Shown piece after piece: positions 1 through 9,900 of a DNA stretch of 27,450 nt. This stretch comes from Paulinella micropora (Eukaryota; Cercozoa; Imbricatea; Euglyphida): the NCBI GenBank assembly GCA_009731375.1, contig BJOX01000113.1:204425-231874 (forward strand), given 5' to 3'. Position 1 is the stretch's first letter; every line of letters starts with the position of its first letter. A program made the position numbers and the translations under genes. A model generated the notes under the pieces. It did not search any database. It saw nothing but the letters and a program-made list of their open reading frames with translations, and was not told the DNA's origin.

Positions 1-66
1 CCCCCTTTCCCCCCCCCTTCCCCCCCCCCCCCTTTCTCTCTCTCTCTATCTCTCTCTCTCTCTCTC
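1..66. repeat. C-rich and TC dinucleotide tract
   Basis: C homopolymer runs separated by short T runs pass into a TC dinucleotide array. This is simple sequence at the very edge of the window, with no gene. Confidence 0.85.
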
Positions 67-166
67 CAGGTGCCAGAATCTCTCTACCGGAGATAATACG
101 CCTGCTCCTTTATCTTTCAATTCAAACTTATTCTTCAAGCGCATCGTCCTCACCCCTGGCATGGGT

Positions 167-399
167 CTATCGTCTTCTTCTTCTCCTCCTCCTCCTGCTC
201 CTCCTGCTCTTCTCCTTCTTCTTCTTCTTCTTCTTCTTCTTCTTCTTCTTCCTCCTCCTCCTCCTCCTCCTCCTCCTTCTCCTCCTCCTCCTCTTCCTGC
301 TCTTCTTCTTCTTCTTCTTCTTCTTCTTCTTCTTCTTCTTCTTCTTCTTCTTCTCCTTCTCCTTCTTCTTCTTCTTCTTCTTCTTCTTCTTCTTCTTCT
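167..399. repeat. TTC/TCC trinucleotide microsatellite
   Basis: About 230 bases made almost only of TTC and TCC units on the + strand. Reading frames through it give poly-Leu/Pro on one strand and poly-Arg/Gly on the other, so these frames are artefacts of the repeat. The 380 bases that follow (400-781) hold no supported gene; a short repeat of taatactagaaaaa occurs at about 404 and 441. Confidence 0.9.
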
Positions 400-781
400 A
401 TATATTAATACTAGAAAAAGTATATTAGCGCCAGGCTGTATAATACTAGAAAAATTCCACTGTAGTGTTTTTGAAGGGTGGGCCACAAGACAACATTTTT
501 GATGTAAAATTAGTCAAAATGTTCAATTGTGTGCCCTCCTGCTTTTTCGACACCTAGAAATCATAGTTCCTCTTACGCCAATCCTGTTTATCTCAGCAAA
601 TGGCTAATAGGGCAAGTTTTTCAAATGTTCCCAGTATTTTCTGCCAATATCAATAGCCCTTTTTAAAGTAGTAAATTTAAGCCGCTCACCCTTTCGAGTC
701 TGAGTTTTTATTGTTAGTATTAGTGAGTCGAAGGGTATCCCTACTAGTTGCAAGTATTTTCTAATTAAAAGTGTTTGCGGC

Positions 782-856
782 GTATATATATACATACACA
801 TATATATATGTATATATATATATGTATATATAAAAATATTATATATATATGTATAT
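782..856. repeat. TA-rich dinucleotide tract
   Basis: Alternating TA with occasional C or G, directly left of the long palindrome. Such tracts are prone to cruciform formation and slippage. No gene. Confidence 0.8.
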
Positions 857-1207
857 ATTTATGTATAAATGACTTGTCCAACCGCAAAGTATGAAACAAG
901 CCTTAAAAATATGAAAAACCATCATTAGACACATAGAAAACATACATAGAAAACAAAAAAGTGTCAAATGTTTAACATAAATTTATCAAACTGAGCACAT
1001 TAAGAGAGATTACGACGAAAAGACACATAAACCATATTTTTATATATGATTTATGTCTTTTCGTCGTAATCTCTCTTAATGTGCTCAGTTTGATAAATTT
1101 ATGTTAAACATGACATTTTTTTGTTTTCTATGTGTCTAATGTTGGTTTTTCATATTTTTAAGGCTTGTTTCATACTTTGCGGTTGGACAAGTCATTTATA
1201 CATAAAT
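857..1207. repeat. Long imperfect palindrome (about 175-bp arms)
   Basis: The left arm (857 to about 1031) is the reverse complement of the right arm (about 1033 to 1207). It can be followed from atttatgtataaatg at the left edge to cataaat at the right edge. Differences are few: an insertion of about 13 bases in the left arm that looks like a duplicated catagaaaac unit, a 2-base indel near the centre and scattered substitutions. The loop is only a few AT bases. It could be a foldback or MITE-like element, or a hairpin-type terminal structure. No clear target-site duplication flanks it. Confidence 0.9.
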
Positions 1208-1689
1208 GGTCAAACACAAATGGGAGAAAGGGGGGAGGACACTCACGAAGTGAATGGCGGGGGGAAATACACATGAAACATACAAAAGTAAAATAAAGTT
1301 GCTTTTTGCTTTTTCTGATGATCGGCAAAAAAATCCTTTTTGACCAAAATTATCTTCATGAAGCAATCTAACCAGTGCTGTTTGGTGCTATTAGTTATAG
1401 TTATTAAATCATCACTCATTGTGGCGTGGCTTATGTAGTGCTTGTTGGGTTGAAAAAAAAACACAAAAAGCAGTCCCGCAGGTTTTCGTGGTTTGCGGCA
1501 AAACACGAAAACACAATATCAGTGTTGGTGGCATTTCGTCCTTATTTTTCTTGTCTCTGGTGGAATTTTTCCATCTATTTTTCAATTGTTGCCACTTTTT
1601 CCCGTCTGGATTTTTTTCCAGAATTTCCTTTTTTTTTCCCAAAAATTGGTGGCACGCTCAGCCATAACGATATTATTTTATGATCAAAA
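1208..1689. other. AT-rich spacer without supported gene
   Basis: Several short overlapping frames on both strands run through T-rich and A-rich homopolymers here. None has a recognisable domain or sensible composition. I see no gene, RNA or repeat of note. Confidence 0.6.
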
Positions 1690-2095
1690 TTAGAGAGTCC
1701 TTAAATATTTAATAGTATATTCCATTTCTCTCTGCTCCTCCGTCAGTTTCTCCATCTGCTCCTCTTTCTGCTTCTCTGCCTCTTCCCCTTTCTGCTTGAG
1801 ATATTCTTCTTTGTATTTATCTAATATTTCCTTATTAGTGTCTCTGTATTTCTTTTGGTACTCTTGGATCTTATCTTCATTTGATTTATAATATTCCCTT
1901 CGCTGTTTATTTATCTTGTCCTTGCTTCTCTATTTTTTTTTTTTTCTGTTCTTTAACCTCGTTATTTTCCCTGTACTTTTTTCGCTGTTCTTTGATTTTC
2001 TCACCGTCTTTCTTTTTATATCTTTCCATATATCGTTGCTGTCGGGGATCGGGTGCATTTAGGAGAAACTTTAGTTCTTCTACGGTATAACTCAT
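1690..2095 (-). pseudogene. Lys/Glu-rich coiled-coil small protein, broken
   Basis: The product is not recognised. The frame starts at 2095 with MSYTVEELKFLLNAP and continues as a very charged, Lys/Glu/Gln-rich helix. It stops at 1907 after an A homopolymer (about 1929-1941 on + strand, as T). The neighbouring frame continues the same composition, with repeating K-x-Y-x(3)-N spacing, to a stop at 1690. A TAG also lies at the switch, so more than one lesion is present. Such charged coiled-coil proteins are common accessory genes in large and mid-size DNA viruses of protists. I assign it to the viral element by position and style only. Confidence 0.45.
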
Positions 2096-2602
2096 ATTGC
2101 TTTATACTATATATAGTATGTGCTTAACATATAATTCAATGAGCCCACAACAGGGATATTACAGCAAACGAAAGGATGAATATAAGAGCAGGGGGAGAAA
2201 TACCTTCTCCTATTTGTGTCCAACCCCCATGGTTGGCCGTGGCCTACTTGACCCTTACAAGGTTGGAAACTTTTTTAGCGTTAAATTTCAATATTTATTA
2301 TATTATTCCTCTTCGTATTACATATTTTTTATATTGTCCAAGGTGTCCAGGGTTTTATTAAAGGGGAGTAAATTTTCCGAGAGGGTGGGTACTCTATACT
2401 ATACACTCTTATAATTTCCGGCGCGGGGGGTTGGTCTCGGACTAACTTGGCCTTCATTAATACTAACACGAATTGTCGCGCCTAGCCTGCTCAATACCTC
2501 TCACAGCCGTCCAAGTGGTTTTCAACTGCGTTTTTGTATTTTTGGCGCCGATGGATTTTCTATTTAAAATAATTAAAATAAACTTGTCTAACATATACTA
2601 AG
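2096..2602. other. Intergenic region with a 16-bp perfect palindrome
   Basis: This lies between two divergent viral genes. It holds the perfect palindrome atactatatatagtat at 2104-2119, directly upstream of the minus-strand gene, which could be a bidirectional promoter or protein-binding site. A plus-strand frame at 2097-2414 has no recognisable content and I do not accept it as a gene. Confidence 0.5.
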
Positions 2603-3917
2603 ATGTGGAGCGAAGATGACAAGAAGTTTGTTAGGCAGTCAAAAGTTGCTACTACTACTGAAAGTAAAATTTATGAAGTCGAGTCCAACGTCTACGATAG
2701 TGAGTTGAAACCAAGTATCGCTTTTCATAATGCTATTATATCGCTATTTAGCACACCAACGAGTGATGAAGAGATGCTTGAGGCACTAAAAGTCATATAT
2801 CCGAAATATGCTATTGTGTATCCAAATTTGAATAGTAGAAGACAAAGACTTTCTGAGGTAAGAAAAAAAGCAATAGAGCCTCATCAAAGTGAAAAAATAT
2901 ATGAAATGAGCAAACTTGCTAAGTATTTTAATCTGAATGAAGACGAGCGGATTGATATCGTTGAGGGGTATAAGAAAGATGTCAAAGCCAAAAATGAACA
3001 AAAAATACAGAGTGATGTCCGCGATGTAATGGCTAAAATGAATGATATGGCATTAAGTAATGACCCTTATCTTAAACTACTTGCTTTGATGATAGCAATT
3101 GGAGCAAGGCCTGTTGAAATATTTGATAAAAACACATATGAATTGATACCAGATAAACCTTCTTGGTTGCGAGTGAATAACCTAGCAAAAAAGAGGGAAG
3201 GACAAAAAAGCATTGGACTGAGAGACCTGTTGTCCTTTTTACTCCTGAATTCGTAATAGAAAAAGTAAATTCAATACGGAACCATTTCAAAAAGAAAAAG
3301 CAGTTATCATTAACAACAAAGATATGCTTGATAAACAAAAGAATAATGATATAAACAAAAGGATTATTAAAATCTTCCCTTGGCTATCGGAATACACGCA
3401 GAAAAGCAGTATGTTGCGAAAACTATATGCTAGTTTGTCGTATAGTAATTTCGCCAATCCGAAATTAGAGAATTTTAATACATGGGTTTCAAATGCTCTT
3501 GGTCATGGCGATATGCTCACTAGTTTTAGTTGTAGTTGGGTTAATGTAGCCGATCCTGAAGAAATTAAGGCAGAAGGGATTAAAACAGAATTAGAGGAGC
3601 TGAGACGCAAAATAGATTTATGTCTGAATTTAAATAATATTAATGAAACTGAAAGCGAAAACGGAGACGAAGAAAGCAAATATCAAACATTAGGAAAAAG
3701 CGCTAGCAGAGAGGATAAGTATAAATTGCTTGAGCAGATTTACAATGATAACCCGAATATTACAAATACTAAACTACGACAATTAAGCAAGATTGGAGCC
3801 GTTATTGTCAATAAGTTTATCAAAGAGAAAAAAGAAGCGCCACAAGAAGAACAATCGGAGGAAGCAAAGCCATTAAGAAAAAGCACGAGAATTAAACAAA
3901 AAGTTCAAAAAGATTAA
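2603..3917 (+). pseudogene. Telomere-resolvase-like tyrosine recombinase, frameshifted, Cys at nucleophile position
   Basis: Tyrosine recombinases cut and rejoin DNA through a covalent phosphotyrosine. The first part (2603-3256, 217 residues) contains GARPVEI at residues 167-173, matching the box I arginine, and a basic KKR stretch near 195 that may supply the lysine. The frame shifts near 3220-3230 and the second part, ending at 3917, contains LRKLYASLSY (box II arginine) and LGHGDMLTSFSC. The histidine of LGH is followed nine residues later by Cys (codon 3531-3533), where this superfamily has its tyrosine nucleophile. The RKLYA plus LGH pattern resembles protelomerases (TelN/TelK family) more than XerC-type enzymes. 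The C-terminus (about 3690-3840) looks like a helix-turn-helix followed by a basic tail. The stop overlaps the stop of the next gene. It is likely inactive. The superfamily call is firmer than the telomere-resolvase subfamily call. Confidence 0.7.
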
Positions 3918-4189
3918 TATTTAACAACGATTAAAGGCGGTTCGCGATATCTTGCTCTAATATTAGACTCTCGTCTGTAGCATTTAATGGAGCAGATTGT
4001 GAAAAACTCAATACTATCTACACCATAAAAATTACCTGCTATAATAGGAGGGTGCGACTGGAATGTGCGAGACAAACCACATATATTACAAAATTCTTTT
4101 TTATAATTCGGCTGGTGCATTTCTGAATAAACAAATGTTCTTATATGTCCAACTATATCACTTGGCAATTCTCGTATTATTACTGACAT
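3914..4189 (-). CDS. Small F-box-like zinc-binding protein
   Basis: This is a 91-residue intact frame, one of the two in the viral block without a visible lesion. The N-terminus LPSDIVGHIRTFVY resembles the start of F-box or ankyrin/F-box-like proteins of large DNA viruses, which recruit SCF ubiquitin ligases. It is followed by CNICG and, about 40 residues on, CSIKC, a possible four-cysteine zinc site. It is too short for a full F-box plus substrate domain. Its stop overlaps the recombinase stop tail-to-tail. Its start lies only 24 bases from the start of the divergent surface-protein gene, so the two must share a very short promoter region rich in TA. The function is inferred from motif shape only. 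Confidence 0.55.
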   Translation of the reverse strand: MSVIIRELPSDIVGHIRTFVYSEMHQPNYKKEFCNICGLSRTFQSHPPIIAGNFYGVDSIEFFTICSIKCYRRESNIRARYREPPLIVVKY

Positions 4190-4213
4190 GTTTTATATAA
4201 TATAAAATATAAA

Positions 4214-5447
4214 ATGAACCTTTTTGGTCAAAGCACGAATACACCATCGTCATCAACTACATCGTCGTCTTCTTCTTTATCTATTGATAGCATAAAAGAC
4301 GCATTACCAAAAACCGCCTTCTGAGAATTGCGAACTGCCACTTTGTCGCCAGTATTACAAAATGTATTTACATATGGTATTAATACGCGGTTTTTTGACA
4401 AAACGGAAACCAATGGCGGGGTGGTATCAACTGCTATTTCAATGGCGGTTTTGACCACATCGGCCTCAGGTAATTCAACCGCACAGATTACGACTATTGA
4501 ACAAGCCAAATATAGAACTGGTATGGGCTTAGTTGCTAGATTTTCCGCATTGTTTCCGTCATCCACTGCAGCAACCACTTTCAATTGCGATATTGGCATA
4601 GGCACACCAGCAGACAATTTATGTTTTAGACAATCAAACTTGGGAATGTCTGTCGTAAGAACGGCGGGAAGTGTTGAAAAATGTGGTTAGTCAATATGCT
4701 TGGAATGTTGATAAATGTGATAATACTGGAAACTTCCCCACGATTGATTTTACTAAATTAAATGTGTTTGAAATAGTTGTTCAATATCTGGGTAGCGGTC
4801 AAATTACATTCGAAATAGAAAATCCACGAACTGGGCGAATGGAAGGAATTCATTCAATTAAAAACGCGAGCACTGCTACTACTCCATCATTGGATCAGGC
4901 GGCGTTTGCTATTTATGCGAAGGCATATTCGTCAAGCCTTCAATCCGTTGTAATGAAAACTGCTAGTACGTTTTTGGCAGTTGAATGGAATATTGATCGG
5001 ACTATTGCTATAACTAACTCGTATGATAATGTCAAGAGTATAGGATCAACTGAGAATGCCATAGTTACTATTAGAAACCGCTCCACATTCAACAGCAAAA
5101 CGAATTACAACATAATATACTTTGAGAATTTATGTATTAGCAATTCAGACACTACAACGTGTATCACAAGAATTGTGCTTAATACCACATTGGGAGGAAC
5201 ACCTTCTTATTCAAATTACGATACAAACACATCGTTAGCAGAAGTTGATACGGCAGGAACTACAAGAACGGGTAGAAGTGTGATATTTACATATGTGTTG
5301 TCTGGTGGTTCATCAATATACATTGATTTGTCTCAATATAATATCAAGATAGGGTCAAGTAAAACATTTACTGTATCCGCACAAAATACAAGCGGTGGAA
5401 CGGCTAATATTTATGCTTCATTAAACTGGATTGAAGACCAAATTTAA
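4214..5447 (+). pseudogene. Putative virion surface / capsid-decorating protein, one stop and one frameshift
   Basis: The frame opens at 4214 with MNLFGQS, followed by a Ser/Thr-rich linker. It meets TGA at 4322-4324, continues in the same frame to 4690, then shifts in an A run near 4676-4681 and ends at 5447. Together the parts would be about 410 residues. The middle contains YRTGMGLVARFSALF followed by a Gly/Asp-rich turn and FRQSNLGMSVVRTAG. This pattern recalls a family of virion surface proteins in aquatic DNA viruses and giant viruses. The C-terminal third is Thr/Ser/Asn/Gly-rich and predicted to be beta-rich. No signal peptide is visible. The gene is a single plus-strand unit inside an otherwise minus-strand capsid cluster. 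The homology call is from memory of the pattern. Confidence 0.55.
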
Positions 5448-5475
5448 ACAAAAAAAGAATACGTTTTATTTATGC

Positions 5476-5733
5476 TTAAGCATCAACTTTCTTTTCTATT
5501 TCTATTGACATTTTTTTTATGTATTCAAAATCCTTGTTCTTGATTAATTTTTCGGTTATATGTGCGTGATTTTTCTTCAAATACCTGTAAAACTGGTCAA
5601 TATTGGTACCGCAGGGAATTAGATGTTTGCGTTGTTGTTGCCGTCGTAAGTTAATGTTTTTTATCAGAATAAATAGTGTATCCAAATTTTGTATGAATGT
5701 CATTATATTTATGTATTTTTTTTTCTTAAGCAT
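5476..5733 (-). CDS. Small basic hypothetical protein
   Basis: This intact 85-residue frame has no recognised domain. It is Lys/Arg/Asn/Ile-rich with an RRQQQRKH cluster, so nucleic-acid binding is possible but unproven. Its ATG overlaps the end of the upstream minor-capsid gene by 8 bases, which argues for coupled expression. A second ATG at 5703 would give a 75-residue product and avoid the overlap. It ends convergently with the surface-protein gene, 28 bases away. Confidence 0.45.
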   Translation of the reverse strand: MLKKKKYINIMTFIQNLDTLFILIKNINLRRQQQRKHLIPCGTNIDQFYRYLKKNHAHITEKLIKNKDFEYIKKMSIEIEKKVDA

Positions 5734-6540
5734 GATACGCCTTCAAGAGAATTGAAACTTCAAAATTGACAGGACATTCAAGCACATTGCCACTCGCATT
5801 TCTAATGACGATATCAATAGATCTTAAACTTTTTGTTGTATTAAATGGCACATAATCGGCAACATCGTTTGATGATTCAAAGTAGCACTGGACTCCATAG
5901 GGCTTATCTAAATTGCATTTACCAACGACAGAGAAATTAACATTTGCTTCAACTAAACCAGATTGATTTAAAGCACGACTATGAACATAAACGGCCGTTT
6001 CACCGATTAAATTCACGATAGATTGTATTGTGCTACTCGCCGCGGCCGAAATATCGGCAGTTAGTCCAATCTTGTCTCTAATCGTGCTATTATCGTAATC
6101 AAAAGCATACGTATCACCAGTGAATGCGAAATTCAATTTATTAACGGAGTTCAAAGTTATAACTACAGAGGGGTAATTGCTGAATTAATTGCAGTTTGAA
6201 GGGCGGTAATAAATGTGTCAATTGTGTATTGATTTTCTGTTACGATTGCCGTTTTTGTAGCGGATCCAGTTGTTTTAATCAATGTGAGAGTGTTGGCATA
6301 ACTCGGTATGTTTGGGAAAACATTTGGAATGGAGATACTCTTTACGACATAAGCACTAATTATATCTATATTACGACCAGTTGCTGGGAGATCAACAACG
6401 AAACGGCCATTGTGAGTAGAAGCGGATTTTGATTCTGTTTTATCACTTGAGGAGACGCGAAGGAGGAAATTTTTGCGGGTTTTTTCCTCCTTCGCGTCTC
6501 CTCGTTTCTCATTTTCTAAGTTGGAGATCGTAAAAGACAT
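5726..6540 (-). pseudogene. Putative minor capsid (penton-type) protein, frameshifted
   Basis: Two minus-strand frames, 6540-6163 and 6154-5726, read as one protein of about 270 residues broken by a single indel near 6160-6170. The first part has a charged N-terminus and then GRFVVDLPATGR, IPNVFPNIPSY and YTIDTFITALQTAIN. The second has LNFAFTGDTYAFDYDNST and beta-rich sequence ending in LLKAYHA. The size and position next to the major capsid gene fit the single-jelly-roll penton protein of Polinton-like viruses and virophages. The function is inferred from context and beta-rich composition, because penton proteins diverge strongly. A structure prediction across both parts would be decisive. 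Confidence 0.5.
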
Positions 6541-6581
6541 TGCTATATTATAACATAATATATTTTAATTTTTAATTTTTT

Positions 6582-7867
6582 TTATTGTTTTACGACACAT
6601 CTACTGGGATAGATAGACGCGACTTTAACATATTTCAACCAATCGGTGATGGCGCGATCTTCGTTATAATCGGCCGCATAACGAAGAGTGACTTCCGCAG
6701 TTCGCGAGTTATTAACCGCAAGACCAGATGCTCCAATGTGTGGCGATTGATTGAGTGTCTGGATAATGGTAGCAAATCCTGAGTTAGATGTAAGTCCTGT
6801 TTTATCTGAAGTAGAATAATACTTGCGAAAGTTTTCAAGAGAAACAGATGAAGACATGTAAGCATCGCGAATGCCCATAGTCGCTTGAAGATTGTTAATA
6901 TACAATTCGGCACATCCTCGTTGAACTGCGGGCACATTTTGAGTAACGATATACAAGCACTGAGCACGAGCAACGGCCTTATTCACTTGAAGATTAATAT
7001 CATCAGACGTTCCAGGATTTGCTTTTGATTGTAATATGTTTCATAAGTGTATGGAAGCCCATCCTTGCTTTCCATCTGTTCCAAAATATTTCTCTGCACG
7101 GCGGGAGCAAGTGAGAAGGTTTCCAACATAACAACAGGATTTGATACGGTGTAAGTCAAAGCAGAACCGTCAAAACCAGTAGAAACCTTACCATCAGTGC
7201 TTCCGATAATGGTAAATGCTTCCTGAGATGGAGCAAATGTCAAACGAAGCCTCATACCACTAATTAGAGAGGGAGGAATGAGAGTTTCTTTATTAAACAC
7301 GCCCGAGAAGTAATGGAGAGGAATACAAACTTTTAACTATTGACCAGTACCAACGACTGTAGGAGTATTAATAGCAAAATCAACAACTGAATTGTCGGTA
7401 ATATTAGCATTAACTTCCACATTCTCTCGTTGCCCCGCCATCTGTGCTTGCCGACGATAATCAAAAGGATAATGCCACGGGAGAGTATGTTTTCGCACCA
7501 GTTTATTCAAATCTTCAATTCGTTCAAGTTCGCTACCATCCTTACTTTCTAACAAAAATCTTTCAAAAATAGCAGTCGCGGGAGTGTTTTGAAAACCGAT
7601 CGCGCAGTTATTCCCTGCGGTCGTAACCAACCCGTCGGCCTTGACATCAAACAACAAATAGCAATTCTTTCCATAAACAAAATCAGTGCTTGCCTGCAAT
7701 GTAAAAATCATTTCAGTCCCCGACGAACTGGTATAAGTCTGCTGGTCAGAGAAATTTTTCTTAAAGATACTTCCCTGTTCAGTGAGTGCTAGATTTGCTG
7801 GCAACTCATACCTGAGGTTGTTGAGGGTCATCAACTCCTCAGTATTTTTAGAATCCTTTCCTTCCAT
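6582..7867 (-). pseudogene. Putative double-jelly-roll major capsid protein, one stop and one frameshift
   Basis: The reading frame starts at 7867 with MEGKDSKNTEELMTLNNLR and has a TAG at 7337-7339. It continues in the same frame with VCIPLHYFSGVF and LISGMRLRLTFAPS, then shifts by one base near 6985-7010 and ends at 6582. The whole would be about 428 residues, in the size range of Polinton-like and virophage major capsids. FVYGKNCYLLFDVKADG and IFERFLLESKDGSELERI look like the first jelly roll; the LPWHYPFDYRRQAQ segment would be an inter-strand loop. It lies in the capsid cluster between the minor capsid gene and the genes leading to the packaging ATPase. The call rests on size, context and motif style. 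An alternative is another virion protein. Confidence 0.6.
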
Positions 7868-7949
7868 TTTTTTGTGCGTGCTTGTAGAATTGTAAAATTC
7901 GCAAGGTTCCTATACTAAAAAAATAATAATAGAAATTAAAAATAATTAA

Positions 7950-8336
7950 TTATTCATGTTTAATAATATCAACTGATTTCTGTATATTGTCAAGTCTCGC
8001 ATCTTGTGGTGAAATCAATTGAAACTCTCTTGCTTCAGCATTCTGAACCGCTTTCTTTAAATAAGCCAAACTGCTAACAGCAGTGTCCAAATCAACAACA
8101 TCCGCATTTTCTTTGTTATCAGAAATGTCTGTTAATGTGTTTTGAATAGTACTCTTCTCATGTGAGACAAGATCACCAAATTCAGTTAATGGTTAATTAA
8201 CTAATGGGGCACCATGACTACTCCACAATTCAAACGGATTCAATTGAAACCCATCACTCGCAGGTCGGTTTGCTTCGTTGAGTTTATTAATAAAGCCAAT
8301 TGGCAAACGAATTGAAGCACTTGAGTTTTTAATCAT
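7950..8336 (-). pseudogene. Hypothetical viral protein with an in-frame stop
   Basis: A minus-strand frame of 128 codons starts at 8336 (MIKNSSASIRLPIGFINKLN) and ends at TAA 7950-7952. It has one internal TAA at 8193-8195 (codon 48). Because the lesion splits it into two short frames, it is easily missed. The part after the stop is Asp/Glu-rich and probably helical. No domain is recognised. It lies 24 bases from the next upstream gene's end and 82 bases from the capsid start, consistent with a real gene in a tightly packed cluster. The frame spans the whole interval and begins with ATG. Confidence 0.5.
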
Positions 8337-8360
8337 TATATAATAATAATAATTATTTTA

Positions 8361-8932
8361 TCAATTAGCATTAATTATTTTTTTCATAATTTGTAAATTC
8401 TTGTGTGTAATTCTTTCTTCTTTCATTTTCATTAAATCTGCTATGGCTTGATTTACATCATCGTTATTAGTGTGAGCAACTTCTTTAGTTGGCGGTGGAG
8501 TTTCCTTAGAAGCATTTTCTATTGCTTCTATCTTACTTGCTAATGTTATGGTAGTTTGTTTTGGCACAGAAACAGGAGTGGGATTAACAGATTTTGGTAT
8601 GGATTGTTCAACCTTAGGCGCTGGAGACATTTCAACAGGTTTCGCATTTGGTTCAGGGGATGAATTATTTGCCGATTCTATGTCTGGTGCCTTTCTTTTC
8701 AATGCTTCGTCTGGCACTTGATCTGGCTGTCCGCTGGCAATAGGTTGTTCATTTTTCTTACTTCCTGATTTGCTTACTTTTGGTTTTAATTGACTTTTAA
8801 TCTTACCACTCTTAATATCCGCTTCTATCTTCTTTATTGCTAAGTATTCGGGCGATCCCTTACGAATTGTTACGAATTTTCCTTGCGAATTCTGTTTATA
8901 CCAAAGTGCGATTGCCTGCTGATAGTTGCCAT
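8361..8932 (-). pseudogene. Viral protein with KGSPEY-type N-terminal motif and Pro-rich middle, frameshifted near its start
   Basis: The continuous minus-strand frame to 8361 extends well above the first start codon in that frame (GTG at 8717), up to about 8926. An ATG at 8930-8932 lies in another frame, so one base is probably gained or lost within the first few codons. The N-terminal part has ALWYKQNSQGK followed by RKGSPEYLAIKKI. This pattern recurs in proteins of adenovirus-like, Polinton-like and nucleocytoplasmic large DNA viruses. The middle is rich in Pro, Ser and Lys and the C-terminal 40 residues are helical. The role is unknown; the basic, disordered middle would suit a core or DNA-associated virion protein. 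Confidence 0.5.
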
Positions 8933-8960
8933 ATTATATATTATTGCTGAAAAAAAACTT

Positions 8961-9874
8961 TTAATTTAATTTTTGCAGGTTTGTCATATCTCTGTCCTTA
9001 TTTAATCGCAATATAGTAGAGAAATTCTTTCTAAACTGGGTTGTTCTATCACTAGCAGTATTGTTAATTGCTAGGAATGAATAAGGATCTGCCGTAGCAT
9101 ATCTAACCATATTGTAAAATTCTTTTTTAGTGAGAAAAGGACTTTCATATTCATCTGCCAGTCTGTCAAGTTCGCTTCTCCTTACTCCATTAAAAATAAT
9201 CATCCAATGGCAATTAATTCTTATTCTTCGTGGGAGTTGTGTATAACTCTGAGTTGCTACCCAGACTGACACTTTAGCATGTGTTGAAGCGAAAATAAAC
9301 TCGGTAAGCACTTCTGATTTGAGAAAAGTTTTACTCTGTGCAATGTCATCCAATAACAATAATATTTTGGGTGCCTTCTTAAACCCTGTAGTTTTAATCA
9401 GTTCTTTTTGTTTGGTTAATATTTCTCTCGTTAACTCAGGCTTATCTTCTTTGATTATGTCTTCTTTTTTTAACTTGAGAGTGTCTTCCAAAATCGGGCA
9501 CGGACTTAAGCAAAGACTACTATTCTATCATAAAAACCTTTCAACATGTTCTTTTTGGCGAGTAGATTACAAATCATAACTGATTTACCCCCGCCAGTAC
9601 TTGCACATATAACCATAGTCCCCATTGCTGGCAATATTCCTTCTTTTCGAATAGGAAGCAATTCAACTCCATCTCTTTGTGTTTTAATTGGTTGTATTTC
9701 CAAGTCATTCTTAAATTTGGGAGGTGTTTTGCTATCTAACTCTGTTATTACTGGCCTGTCAATAGTAAATTCCTCGTGTGCTTTTTCTATGTTGGTCTTC
9801 TCCAGATTCTGCTTCAAAAGTGTTTTCCGTGGCAACTTGTTTGCTATTAATCCTTTATGTATGGATCTAGGCAT
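8961..9874 (-). pseudogene. FtsK/HerA-family (A32-type) genome packaging ATPase, frameshifted
   Basis: This ATPase pumps viral DNA into the preformed capsid. The first frame (9874-9506) holds the Walker A motif ASTGGGKS (around 9577-9612) after a start at MPRSIHKG. The second (ending at 8961) holds the Walker B motif LLLLDDIA (around 9340-9370), then the SVWVATQSY sensor strand and RRIRINCHWMIIF. The switch lies near 9505-9515, just after the strand that follows Walker A. The two parts total about 300 residues, slightly above the usual 220-280 for A32-like enzymes, with the surplus in a Lys-rich N-terminal extension. It sits 26 bases downstream of the next gene in a minus-strand cluster. This is the most secure functional call in the viral block. 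Confidence 0.85.
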
Positions 9875-9900
9875 GTCTTACTATATTATGGGTTTTGAAA

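Noticed and set aside
1-72. A polypyrimidine tract followed by cag/gtgcc that looks like a 3' splice site.
   Set aside because: No coding exon follows; it is a TC repeat.
161-502. Long frames of poly-Leu/Pro or poly-Arg/Gly.
   Set aside because: They are translations of a TTC/TCC microsatellite with no other content.
604-801. A 65-codon minus-strand frame with fairly protein-like composition.
   Set aside because: No recognisable domain and its N-terminus comes from the TA tract; not enough to call a gene.
2097-2414. A 105-codon plus-strand frame before the recombinase.
   Set aside because: Tyr/Phe-rich AT translation without recognisable motif; more likely the promoter region between divergent viral genes.
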